From: Patescibacteria group bacterium
GTDB taxonomy: Bacteria > Patescibacteriota > Minisyncoccia > UBA6257 > 2-01-FULL-56-20
Length of the DNA stretch: 27,470 nt
NCBI GenBank assembly: GCA_025054755.1
Contig: JANWZH010000003.1
Location: 9,182-36,651, forward strand
Direction of reading: 5' to 3'
In this document: positions 18,101-24,849 of the stretch, piece after piece
How positions within the stretch are numbered: the first letter of the stretch is position 1
Layout: every line of letters begins with the position of its first letter
Notes under the pieces: model-generated
The model's input: the letters and a program-made list of their open reading frames with translations, nothing else
Databases searched by the model: none
Told to the model about the DNA's origin: nothing
Program-made: the position numbers and the translations under genes

Positions 18101-18491
18101 TACGAGGGGAAACAACAACTCTAGCAGTATCTAATAAATCTCCTACCCAACCAGTAAAAGAATTATATTCATATAATCTAAATTCATAAATCTGTTCTCT
18201 ATCATCAGCAGCTTGAATCCAAGGAGCAGGACAATTATTGCAAGAATTTTGATAAGAAAATAAATTTTCCATCCCACCATTTAATGCAACATAAACAACT
18301 CCTCTAGAAACCTGGTTAAATCCTCCAGAATTCCAACTTATATAAGCAGTGAATGTTCCATTACCAGAATTTCCATCAAAATATGAAGGATTTGCAGAAA
18401 TTGAACCATAAGCTGCCTTAGCTTGATAAAAAGGCAAAAATTGTCCGACTAAACTTAAAATTGTTATAAAAATAAAAACTTTTTTCATCAT
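15174..18491 (-). CDS. Large secreted surface protein with five fibronectin type III repeats and C-terminal anchor
   Basis: The 1105-residue protein reads as a modular adhesin-like surface protein. In order: signal peptide (1-27, AKA before the likely cut); a beta-rich domain (about 28-131) with a possible disulfide at CNNC (84-87); a Thr/Pro linker (136-160); a second beta domain (about 163-270); a bacterial Ig-like (BIG2-type) domain (about 276-365); five fibronectin type III units (371-465, 476-570, 578-672, 686-780, 790-883), each ending LLPNTTYYFRxxAxNxYG...GQILSFTT; a DUF11/CARDB-like domain (about 920-1040); one membrane helix (1062-1084); and a charged tail. No LPXTG sortase signal is present, so the anchor is the helix. 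It has its own consensus promoter, with ATGATG at the predicted transcription start. GC is somewhat higher than in its enzyme neighbours. The ligand is unknown. Confidence 0.9.
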   Translation of the reverse strand: MMKKVFIFITILSLVGQFLPFYQAKAAYGSISANPSYFDGNSGNGTFTAYISWNSGGFNQVSRGVVYVALNGGMENLFSYQNSCNNCPAPWIQAADDREQIYEFRLYEYNSFTGWVGDLLDTARVVVSPRRLNNQSTPNNPTTPTNPTTPTTPTTPNTPNYNLRLSINKTQFYNTDTWTLRLTGAPANQPTYICAIDNRGVQSCTPTGNLGLPTHTDSNGNWYASGNWNGDESVLGTWTEWMFAGGTLSNGQVTDGYRSNNVTFTITKRVQACQGSPTLVISPANASVNKNNTQSFQALYDSDGPGCPNPEQNVTNQTSWQSLNSSIAQYVSPGIFRGVNQGTAQIRASYQNITAQASLTVIDNIIVTGNAPVVTTQQATFIRKNSATLNAIVNANGNSTSYRFEYGTSPSNLNSYTSFGLIGGSLNQQVSATVLNLLPNTTYYFRIYAYNNYGEVRGQILSFTTSYDSSVVDGQAPTVQTLFATGISQNNAILNGIVNSNNSLTQYRFEYGTNSSLGRFTSWQSVGSLSGDVNVYQTISDLLPNTTYYFRIVAQNQYGTTRGQILSFTTDFMQSGSAPQAITDSVNGISYNSAILNGRVDPNNSLTSYYFEYGQTPNFGFTTGFQSAGSGDNLISVSVPILGLNSNTTYYYRLVAQNSYGVSYGNTYSFTTYSNRNWWWDYGQTPQVITQSATGIYQNYATLNAQINPNNSDTQAWFEYGTNSNYLSYTTGYSNVGSNNYYYNFSQTVYNLLPNTTYYFRAVARNQYGINYGQILSFTTGNYNYVQGAAPIVRTSQATYISSNSALLNGFVNPNNGLTSAWIEYGPNTALGLRTTVLPMGSGNLELPYAFAATGLLPNTIYYFRIVAQNQYGTSYGQILSFQTSGSQNYIQTPIQIQTPPTQVITYPIVRTSTQPSDYGRQIDCLTVIPSINGKTLDPGQEFTYITTIRNNCNFTLENSVLRVVLPQETDFISTSFPAYSLENNTVVLNLGKIDANVQTAVNIIGRIKTNSKNGDHLVFNSILNFNYRNYAYVVNTYLTAVVGQELGGGFAAALKTLGGIFSSWIFWLILILIGFLWMFYILMNRKFAREERYDLSGLKVNRES
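15843..17381 (-). repeat. Five tandem fibronectin type III-coding repeats
   Basis: Five units inside the surface protein gene recur every 306-323 bases. The best conserved block encodes NTTYYFRIVAQNQYG and the GQILSF strand; its copies begin near 15838, 16156, 16479, 16785 and 17098 on the given strand. Units 2 and 5 are closest in protein sequence over this block. The outer strands differ more, consistent with old duplications kept alike where the fold demands it. Confidence 0.85.
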
Positions 18492-18497
18492 ACTTAA

Positions 18498-18526
18498 ATT
18501 ATAACAAAAAATTTTAAAAATGTCAA
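18498..18526 (-). promoter_or_regulatory. Consensus sigma-70 promoter of the Fn3 surface protein gene (predicted leaderless)
   Basis: On the minus strand a perfect TTGACA (18526-18521), a 17-base spacer and a perfect TATAAT (18503-18498). The first ATG (18491) begins 7 bases after the -10, exactly where RNA polymerase usually starts, so the mRNA should begin at or next to the start codon. A second ATG follows at once (18488). There is no room for a ribosome binding site. Confidence 0.82.
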
Positions 18527-18574
18527 TACTATATATTTTTTTTATTTTATAGATTTAATAATTAAATTAAATCC

Positions 18575-18611
18575 ATAAAATAAAAGGCCTCTTTAAACTA
18601 AGAAAGAGGCC
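18575..18611 (-). terminator. Intrinsic terminator after the 18641-19306 gene
   Basis: Reading on the minus strand, a perfect 9-base stem (GGCCTCTTT at 18611-18603 with AAAGAGGCC at 18594-18586) encloses an 8-base loop and is followed by TTTTATTTTA. It lies 30 bases after the TGA. It is the only clear GC-containing terminator hairpin I find in the window. Confidence 0.88.
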
Positions 18612-18640
18612 ACTAATAAATTAGCTGCCTAGTTTTTAGT

Positions 18641-19306
18641 TCAGCGCTTGATTGGCGGAGGCAAAGGTTGATATTGAATCGTTTTGCTCCCGCCAGATCT
18701 AGCAGCTACATATCCTCCTGCCGCAGCTCCAACTATTGTAAGCGGAATAACCCACTTACGATTTTTTTGCCACCAACTTTTTTTTGGTGGTTGCGAGGTT
18801 GGGGTTATTGTATTTTCGCTACGGTCTCGCAGTATAATCTCTCCAGCATGAATATGTCTAATTTCTCCAGACACATTCACACCGTGTTTAATTTCTCCTT
18901 CTACATTAAGTGTAGACGGAGAAATTTTAATTTCCTGAACAACTTGTTCAGAATGAATTTTATTATGTTGTTCAGGAAATTCTCTAATTCCCTCAGGAAT
19001 CCACTTTGTTGGCGAAATGATTTGATTACCACAACCAAGAATCCAACGAGCAACTCCCGTGCTCTTTTCTACGACAACAGGAGTTAGTCGTGGCAAAATA
19101 CATTCAACCACCCTGCCAGATCCAGTGGTCATCTTCACCTTTTGCTGCTGCAAGGGTCGCAATATTGACTCTTTTTTCCAGTCAATGCGACGATAAATGT
19201 CAGCGGGATCATTTCCCAATTGACAAATTGGCACCTTCTTCTCCTGCCCCTCTTGAGCAAAAGAAGAAAAAACAATCAAAAAAAAGGAAAGAACCAATGT
19301 TCTCAT
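18641..19306 (-). CDS. Secreted, C-terminally membrane-anchored protein of unknown family; compositionally foreign
   Basis: I do not recognise this 221-residue protein. It has a signal peptide (1-17, SSFA before the likely cut at Gln18), three cysteines at 28, 69 and 92 in the exported part, a landmark motif VARWILGCGNQI (85-96), and two short similar strands, NVEGEIKHG and NVSGEIRHI (134-151), suggesting a small beta structure. A Ser/Thr/Pro linker follows, then a basic stretch KKSWWQKNRK (175-184), a membrane helix with glycine-zipper pattern GAAAGGYVAARSGG (193-206), and a Pro-rich tail. Sampled lines are 45-50 percent GC, far above the neighbours. It carries its own promoter, the only good Shine-Dalgarno here, and a terminator. 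Plus-strand frames over the same bases lack such signals. Horizontal acquisition is the simplest reading. Confidence 0.82.
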   Translation of the reverse strand: MRTLVLSFFLIVFSSFAQEGQEKKVPICQLGNDPADIYRRIDWKKESILRPLQQQKVKMTTGSGRVVECILPRLTPVVVEKSTGVARWILGCGNQIISPTKWIPEGIREFPEQHNKIHSEQVVQEIKISPSTLNVEGEIKHGVNVSGEIRHIHAGEIILRDRSENTITPTSQPPKKSWWQKNRKWVIPLTIVGAAAGGYVAARSGGSKTIQYQPLPPPIKR

Positions 19307-19313
19307 TTTTTAA

Positions 19314-19321
19314 CCTCCTTT
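19314..19321 (-). promoter_or_regulatory. Strong Shine-Dalgarno site for the 19306 gene
   Basis: AAAGGAGG on the minus strand, 7 bases before the ATG at 19306, is a full anti-SD match at ideal spacing. It fixes this start codon. No other gene in the window has a comparable site. Confidence 0.9.
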
Positions 19322-19325
19322 CTAA

Positions 19326-19354
19326 ATAATAAAATAAAATAATAAAAATGTCAA
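19326..19354 (-). promoter_or_regulatory. Sigma-70 promoter of the 19306 gene
   Basis: On the minus strand TTGACA (19354-19349), a 17-base spacer and TATTAT (19331-19326), one mismatch from consensus. The predicted start near 19319 would give a very short leader of about a dozen bases, with its 5' end at or inside the Shine-Dalgarno site. The 13 bases ATTGACATTTTTA are shared exactly with the next promoter downstream (18527-18515). The promoter begins 3 bases past the stop of the sugar transferase gene. Confidence 0.72.
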
Positions 19355-19357
19355 TTA

Positions 19358-20683
19358 TTAATTATTTACAAAAAAATTTTTAATAGTTTTGATAATAATT
19401 GCTAAATCTAAAATAATAGATTTGTTTTTAATATAATAAATATCATATTGTAATTTTTGATAAGCGTCTTCTATTGATGCTCCATATTTATAATTAATTT
19501 GCGCCCAACCAGTTATTCCTGGTTTAATTAAATGACGAATATTATAATATGGAATTTGCTTTTCTAAAATTTTAATAAATTCTGGTCTTTCTGGTCGCGG
19601 ACCAACAAAAGATATCTCTCCTTTTAAAATATTAATTAATTGCGGCAATTCATCTAAATGAGTTTTAGCTAATATTTTTCCAATTAATGTAAAACGTGGA
19701 TCGTTGTCTCCTGATTTTTTCCATTGCGGGCCATCTTTTTCAGCATCTTCACGCATTGTTCTAAATTTATACAAAACAAATTCTTGATTATTTTTGCCTA
19801 CCCTAACCTGTTTATAAATTACTGGACCACGAGAAGTTAGTTTAATTAAAATTGCTATTAAAATTTCTAAAGGTAATAAAACAATAAATAAAAATAAAGC
19901 AAAAACAAATTCGAAAGCTTCTTTTAATTTATCATAAAATTTTTCTTGATTTAAAATTTTATCTAAAAACCACTCTTCATTAATTTCAAATAAAGGAACT
20001 TTTTTAAAAATTAATTCATAAAATGATGGCATGTCGTAAATAACTATTCCATAAGATAAAAGCTCATAAAAAATTTTTGAAAAATTCGAATTACTTTTAA
20101 AAGAAAAAGGGACTAAAATAATATTAATTTTATTTTCTGAAACAAATTTTTGCCAGTCATTTAAATTATTTAAAAAATTAGGCAACTCATCTATTTTAAA
20201 TAAATAAGCTATTTCATACCCAAATTGTTTATTTTTAAATAAAAATTGATAAATTTCTGAATGTTCTTTTTTATCAGTAATTAATAGAATTCTCAATTTT
20301 GGTAAAAAATTAATAATAATGGAATTAAAATATCTTCTCCAGAAAAATTCCAAAATTAAAAATATAAAACAAAATATAAATAAATTAATTTTAGGTCTTA
20401 TGCCAACAAATAAAAAGAAATAAAAAAAAGTAATAGCTAAAAATATATTTAATATAATAGCTAAAAATAATGTCTTGAAAAAATCTATAACATTTCTAAG
20501 TTTTTTCTTTTCATATAATCCAGAAATATAAAAAACTAAAAGCCATAAAATTAAAATAAAACTAAATGGTAAAAAATGCTCATTAAATCTTCTAAGCCAT
20601 AAATCTTGATAACGAAAAACTAGGGTTAAAATTAAAGATAAATAAAATACTAAAACATCTCCCAAAAATAAAAATCCAATCAT
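19358..20683 (-). CDS. Polyprenyl-phosphate sugar-1-phosphate transferase (bacterial sugar transferase family)
   Basis: The 441-residue enzyme is of the WbaP/ExoY type: four N-terminal membrane helices (about 2-22, 38-55, 70-93, 100-113), a soluble nucleotide-binding-like middle (about 130-245), a membrane helix (about 258-282), and a catalytic C-terminal domain. That domain contains SRGPVIYKQVRVG (284-296), YKFRTMREDAE (305-315), THLDELPQL with the catalytic-type Asp344-Glu345, GPRPERPEF (361-369) and KPGITGWAQINY (387-398). It loads the first sugar phosphate on a lipid carrier, beginning a surface glycan or O-antigen-like repeat. Its ATG overlaps the end of the upstream glycosyltransferase by four bases, so the two should work together. 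Which sugar is used cannot be read from the sequence. Confidence 0.93.
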   Translation of the reverse strand: MIGFLFLGDVLVFYLSLILTLVFRYQDLWLRRFNEHFLPFSFILILWLLVFYISGLYEKKKLRNVIDFFKTLFLAIILNIFLAITFFYFFLFVGIRPKINLFIFCFIFLILEFFWRRYFNSIIINFLPKLRILLITDKKEHSEIYQFLFKNKQFGYEIAYLFKIDELPNFLNNLNDWQKFVSENKINIILVPFSFKSNSNFSKIFYELLSYGIVIYDMPSFYELIFKKVPLFEINEEWFLDKILNQEKFYDKLKEAFEFVFALFLFIVLLPLEILIAILIKLTSRGPVIYKQVRVGKNNQEFVLYKFRTMREDAEKDGPQWKKSGDNDPRFTLIGKILAKTHLDELPQLINILKGEISFVGPRPERPEFIKILEKQIPYYNIRHLIKPGITGWAQINYKYGASIEDAYQKLQYDIYYIKNKSIILDLAIIIKTIKNFFVNN

Positions 20684-21627
20684 TTTTTAAAAACGCTTAT
20701 TATCTCGGCCTTAAACTTTTCTAATCTATAAAAAAAATTATATTCAAAATAATGATTTAAAATAAAATAAGACATACCAAATAAAAATATAAATATGCCC
20801 AAAATAAAAACTAAATTTCTATTTTCTGTTAAATAAAAATTTATTCTGTGTAAATTTAAAAAAGTATATTCTGATTTATTTTGAATATTTATTTCAGAAT
20901 GAAATGGTTTATCAAAAAATATAATATAAAAATAATTTAAGCTATAACGCCACGCTGTTTTAAATATCCCTTCTCTTAAAAGTCTACGACCAGAAGCATA
21001 AATGGGCAATTTAAAAGTAAATTTAACATCGCCTAATTTATGCAATCTTTTCGCAATATCAGTATCTTCTCCCCAGAATAAAATATTAGTATTAAATCCA
21101 CCTATTTTTTCTAACATATCACGACGAATAATAAAATTGCCTCCTTGTAACATTGAACTTTTGTTTAAAATATATTTATTTATTAAATAAGTTAAATAAG
21201 CAATTCTATAAAAAATCCATTCATAAATTAATATTTTTTTAGGAGCATCATAATAAATTTGAGGGCCAGATAAAGCAATTATTTTTTTATTTTTAAACTC
21301 ATTCAATACAGTTTTTAGCCAGCCTTTTGGTAAAATAGTATCAGCATCAATATTAGCAATTAATTTTCCTGAAGATTTTAAAAATCCAGTTTGTCTTGCA
21401 AAAGTTAAACCCTGTCTATACTCATCAATTAATTTTACTCCATTAAATTGCAATACTAATTCTTTGGTTTTATCAACAGAATTATTATTAACTACAATAA
21501 TTTCATAAGAAACATTTTCTCTATAAACCTCATCTAAAATAGAATTTAAGCATTTAACAATAAATTTTTCTTCATTATAAGCTGGAATAATAAATGAAAT
21601 TTCAACTGGTTGATTACTTTTGTCCAT
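20680..21627 (-). CDS. Family 2 glycosyltransferase with C-terminal membrane helix
   Basis: The 315-residue GT-A fold enzyme opens with SFIIPAYNEEKFI (11-23), has the nucleotide-sugar metal motif DAD (94-96), GGNFIIRRDMLEKIGGF and the acceptor-side WGEDTDIAKRL. A basic segment follows, with one hydrophobic helix near 272-290. It transfers a sugar from a nucleotide donor, probably to a lipid-linked glycan at the inner membrane face given its overlap with the sugar-1-phosphate transferase gene. It starts 39 bases after the lytic transglycosylase gene. Donor and acceptor are unknown. Confidence 0.9.
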   Translation of the reverse strand: MDKSNQPVEISFIIPAYNEEKFIVKCLNSILDEVYRENVSYEIIVVNNNSVDKTKELVLQFNGVKLIDEYRQGLTFARQTGFLKSSGKLIANIDADTILPKGWLKTVLNEFKNKKIIALSGPQIYYDAPKKILIYEWIFYRIAYLTYLINKYILNKSSMLQGGNFIIRRDMLEKIGGFNTNILFWGEDTDIAKRLHKLGDVKFTFKLPIYASGRRLLREGIFKTAWRYSLNYFYIIFFDKPFHSEINIQNKSEYTFLNLHRINFYLTENRNLVFILGIFIFLFGMSYFILNHYFEYNFFYRLEKFKAEIISVFKK

Positions 21628-21666
21628 AATATTATTTAATAATAAAAATCATAAATTTCAAATAAA

Positions 21667-23070
21667 TTAATAATTAGTTATAGTTTGAATATCGTCTTCA
21701 AATTGATCTGCTTTTTCTAAAACTTTTTTAGCATAAACATTAGTACAAACATATCGATTCCAACGCGAACCACAATAATATTTTGCTGCAGCTTGCCTTT
21801 CGTTTATCAAAGCCCCAGCATCTTTCAAATAAAGAGCAGCTGCTGTAAATGCGTCAGAATTATTCCATGGAGAAGGTGGATTATTGCCAGTAATTTGAGA
21901 TATTTGTTTTTTATAAGCATTCCATGTAGAAGGAATAAACTGAGCTGGTCCCATTGCTCCACCATATGGACCATCTGCATTAGGGCAAGAAACAGTTAAA
22001 GTATTTGGATTCAATCCTAATTCAGAAACAATTTCCAAAAATATTGGTTGTTCTTTAGGGTTCATTGCAGATTGATAATTACATCTTCCAACGTTTCTAC
22101 CCAATGCTGATTCTCTATCTAAAATAGCTAAAATAAAGGCTGGCCTAACTCCAGTAGCCTGCGAAGCAATTTTAGCATATTGATAAGCTTGCTCAAAAGT
22201 CATTTCTCCACCACCCAAAAGTTCAAATAATCTGTTTCTAATTTTAGCAGCTTCTTCTTTTGTTTTCTGTAATAATGTTTTATATTTTGATTCTTGGCCT
22301 TTAGTAACTGTTAAAAGATTATTTTTTTGTTGTTTTAATATATCTGTTTGATTTTTTTGAGCTAATTGATAATTTTTTAAAGTTTCAGTATCTGCTTTTG
22401 CTAAAGTATACTGAATTTTTTGTTCTTCTAATTCATTTTTTAAATCTTTAATTTGATTAATTGTTATTCTTAAATTATCCTGCAAAACAACAATGTTGTT
22501 TATATTATTAAAAAAATCAGAAAGTTGTGGATGTTTTAAAATAATCTCTAAAATTGATTTATTATCATTAGTATATAATTTCTTTAATAATTCAATTAAA
22601 GCAAGTTGATGTTTATTAATTGTATTTTCTGTAATATTAATTTGAATTTGAGTTTGATTAATTTTATCATTTAGTTGGCTAATTTTTAAATTAATAGCTT
22701 TAATTTCTAAATTAATTTTAGCAATTTTAACATTTAGGGTATCTATTTCATTTTTTAAACTTTTACCCTGTTTTTGATAAATCGCAATTTGATTTTCATA
22801 TTCTGCCATTTGTCGTTCTAACTCTTGAAGTTGAGATTCTAATTGAGCGCGTTCTTCTTGGGAGTTTGAATTAGCAGCTAAAATAGAAATAGTTGGAGCA
22901 TTAACTGATCCCAAAACAAAAATAATAAAACTAAACAACACAACCAAAATTTTAGAAATTTTAGTTAATGATAAATAATAAATTTTTTGATTTTGATTAA
23001 GATCAATTAAATATTTAAAATCGGAAAAACTTCTATTAGACCTAATGTCAAAAAGAATTTTTTTATTCAT
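21667..23070 (-). CDS. Coiled-coil lytic transglycosylase-like peptidoglycan hydrolase
   Basis: The 467-residue exported protein has a membrane or signal segment (about 38-56), a long coiled coil (about 66-265) rich in Gln, Lys and Ile heptads, and a C-terminal lysozyme-fold domain (about 290-455). The hydrolase part has ILAILDRESALG with probable catalytic Glu320 and the MltB-like GAMGPAQFIPSTW (371-383). It should cleave glycan strands without water, releasing anhydro-muropeptides. The PcsB-like coiled coil probably controls access or links to a division complex (inference). The first about 35 residues before the hydrophobic stretch are unusually long for a signal peptide; a non-ATG start further in is possible. 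It lies 11 bases after the L25 gene. Confidence 0.88.
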   Translation of the reverse strand: MNKKILFDIRSNRSFSDFKYLIDLNQNQKIYYLSLTKISKILVVLFSFIIFVLGSVNAPTISILAANSNSQEERAQLESQLQELERQMAEYENQIAIYQKQGKSLKNEIDTLNVKIAKINLEIKAINLKISQLNDKINQTQIQINITENTINKHQLALIELLKKLYTNDNKSILEIILKHPQLSDFFNNINNIVVLQDNLRITINQIKDLKNELEEQKIQYTLAKADTETLKNYQLAQKNQTDILKQQKNNLLTVTKGQESKYKTLLQKTKEEAAKIRNRLFELLGGGEMTFEQAYQYAKIASQATGVRPAFILAILDRESALGRNVGRCNYQSAMNPKEQPIFLEIVSELGLNPNTLTVSCPNADGPYGGAMGPAQFIPSTWNAYKKQISQITGNNPPSPWNNSDAFTAAALYLKDAGALINERQAAAKYYCGSRWNRYVCTNVYAKKVLEKADQFEDDIQTITNY

Positions 23071-23081
23071 TTCTAGATTTT

Positions 23082-23744
23082 TTATTTTTCAAATTGTTCT
23101 TCTTTAGTCTTTTCTCTTTCTAATTTTTTCTCTTCTGATTCAACCTTAACAGATGAAATATCAATTGGTTCTGTTATAGCTTCTTCTTCTTTTTGAGCAA
23201 TAACTGTAGCAACTGGATTATCTAAATCAATTAAAATTCTAACTCCTTTAGGTAATTTCAGATCTCTAACATAAATACTTTGACCCAATTCTTTAAGATT
23301 AGAAACATCAACTTCAACCTCATGAGGCAAATCTTTTGGCAATGCTTCAATTTCGATTTCTAACATTGATTTATTTAATATACCCCCATAATTTTTAACA
23401 GCTGGAGATTCACCAACAAATTTTAATGGAACATAAGTTCTAATTTTTTCATCCATTTTAATTTGATAAAAATCAATATGTAAAATATTGCCGTTTAAAT
23501 AATCTCTTTGAATATCATGAATTAAAACAGGAATATTGTTTTTAGATTTATCATCTTCAATAACTAAATTTATAATAGAACTTTCGCCAGCTTGTCTATA
23601 AACATTATTAAAATCTTTAAAATTAACAACTAAATGCATATTAGAAATATTATGCCCATATAATTCAGCTGGAATTAAACCCTGATTTCTAAGATTTTTA
23701 ACTTTTTTACCAAGATTTTTTCTAATTTGTACTTTTAAATCCAT
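23082..23744 (-). CDS. rplY: 50S ribosomal protein L25, long (CTC/TL5) form
   Basis: The 220-residue protein binds 5S rRNA. The N-terminal L25 domain (about 1-90) includes RKNLGKKVKNLRNQGLIPAELYG and VLIHDIQRDYLNGNILHIDFYQI. The C-terminal TL5 beta domain (about 95-185) includes VPLKFVGESPAVKNYGGIL and LPKDLPHEVEVDVSNL. A charged Glu/Lys tail follows. The size fits the two-domain CTC form found in many bacteria rather than the short E. coli form. It sits between an RseP-like protease and a cell-wall hydrolase, not with other ribosomal genes. Confidence 0.96.
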   Translation of the reverse strand: MDLKVQIRKNLGKKVKNLRNQGLIPAELYGHNISNMHLVVNFKDFNNVYRQAGESSIINLVIEDDKSKNNIPVLIHDIQRDYLNGNILHIDFYQIKMDEKIRTYVPLKFVGESPAVKNYGGILNKSMLEIEIEALPKDLPHEVEVDVSNLKELGQSIYVRDLKLPKGVRILIDLDNPVATVIAQKEEEAITEPIDISSVKVESEEKKLEREKTKEEQFEK

Positions 23745-23795
23745 ATTAAAATATTAAAACATTTTTTATAAAAAATCAAAATTTTTTTTAAAAAA

Positions 23796-24827
23796 TTAAA
23801 ATATTTTTTTAATATCTCTAAAAGTAATAAAAATAATTAAAATCAAAAGCAAAACAAAGCCTATACCATTAATTATAGATTCCAATTTTAAAGATAATGA
23901 TTTTCCTCTAATTTTTTCAATTAAAATAAAAAGCAATCTTCCACCATCTAATGCCGGGAAAGGCAAAAAATTCATAAAAGCTAAACTAACCGAAATAATG
24001 CCTAGCAAATTTAAAAGATATACTAAACTAATTTCACCCACTTGTTTAGAAAAATTAACAATTCCAACTGGACCAACAACCCCATCTATTATTTTCCCAT
24101 GAGTAAATAAATTAGACAAAAAAACATAAATACCATAAGCATTAAGTTTAAAAATTTCTAATGAATATAAAAATCCTCTTATAAAAGCCTTATCTATTCT
24201 TTGTTTTGGTATTTCTCCTCCTACAAAATATATACCCAAAAAACCTTTACCATCTTTTTCAATAATTTTAACATTGATATTTTTTTCCTTATCTCCCCTT
24301 TTAATTCTAAACTCAACCTCTTTATTTGGATTATTTAAAATAAAATTTCTTAATTCATTTTCAGTTTGATAACCTAATATTAAATCATTTTTTTGAAAAC
24401 CAGCCTCAAAAGCTGGTGAATTAGGGAAAACATCGGTAACAATAATTGAAAAAGGTCTTCCAATTGCTAAACTCGAAGAAATTAGTACCCAGCCAATTAA
24501 AAAATTAGCCAAAATTCCAGCAACGGTTACAAAAGCTCTATTTTTAGCTGATTGATAATAAAAATATCTTTGCCGATCTTTTAAATCAATATTATTTTGA
24601 ATATTTTCTAAATCACTTTCTCCAGCAATTCTTACAAAAGCTCCAAAAGGCAATAAGTTAATACTATAAATTGTTTCTCCTCTTTTAAATCCTAAAATGC
24701 GCGGAGGCAACCCAAAACCAAATTCTTCAACCTTCATATTACATTTTTTAGCTGCCCAAAAATGTCCAGCCTCATGAATTAATATTAAAAACGAAATTCC
24801 TAATAATACTAAAATTAAAACAAGCAT
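23796..24827 (-). CDS. rseP: RseP-like site-2 intramembrane zinc metalloprotease with PDZ domain
   Basis: The 343-residue membrane protease has HEAGH (18-22) in the first helix, a second membrane segment (about 101-122), a PDZ domain (about 125-200), and NFLPFPALDGG (286-296) with Asp294 as third zinc ligand in a late helix. Relatives cut membrane-bound anti-sigma factors or cleared signal peptides inside the membrane. No anti-sigma partner is visible nearby, so its target is open; signal-peptide clearance is one likely job. It lies 22 bases after the rpe gene and 51 before L25. Confidence 0.94.
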   Translation of the reverse strand: MLVLILVLLGISFLILIHEAGHFWAAKKCNMKVEEFGFGLPPRILGFKRGETIYSINLLPFGAFVRIAGESDLENIQNNIDLKDRQRYFYYQSAKNRAFVTVAGILANFLIGWVLISSSLAIGRPFSIIVTDVFPNSPAFEAGFQKNDLILGYQTENELRNFILNNPNKEVEFRIKRGDKEKNINVKIIEKDGKGFLGIYFVGGEIPKQRIDKAFIRGFLYSLEIFKLNAYGIYVFLSNLFTHGKIIDGVVGPVGIVNFSKQVGEISLVYLLNLLGIISVSLAFMNFLPFPALDGGRLLFILIEKIRGKSLSLKLESIINGIGFVLLLILIIFITFRDIKKIF

Positions 24828-24849
24828 AGATATAAAATATATTATATTT

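Noticed and set aside
18668..19329. Two plus-strand open frames (18668-19087 and 19090-19329) across the foreign gene.
   Set aside because: The minus-strand frame covers the region with a signal peptide, a Shine-Dalgarno, a promoter and a correctly oriented terminator. The plus frames have none of these and show shadow-like composition.
18515..19355. 13-base direct repeat as a transposon target-site duplication.
   Set aside because: Both copies contain a TTGACA -35 box at the right distance from a -10 and a start codon, and there are no terminal inverted repeats or transposase. A promoter explanation is sufficient.
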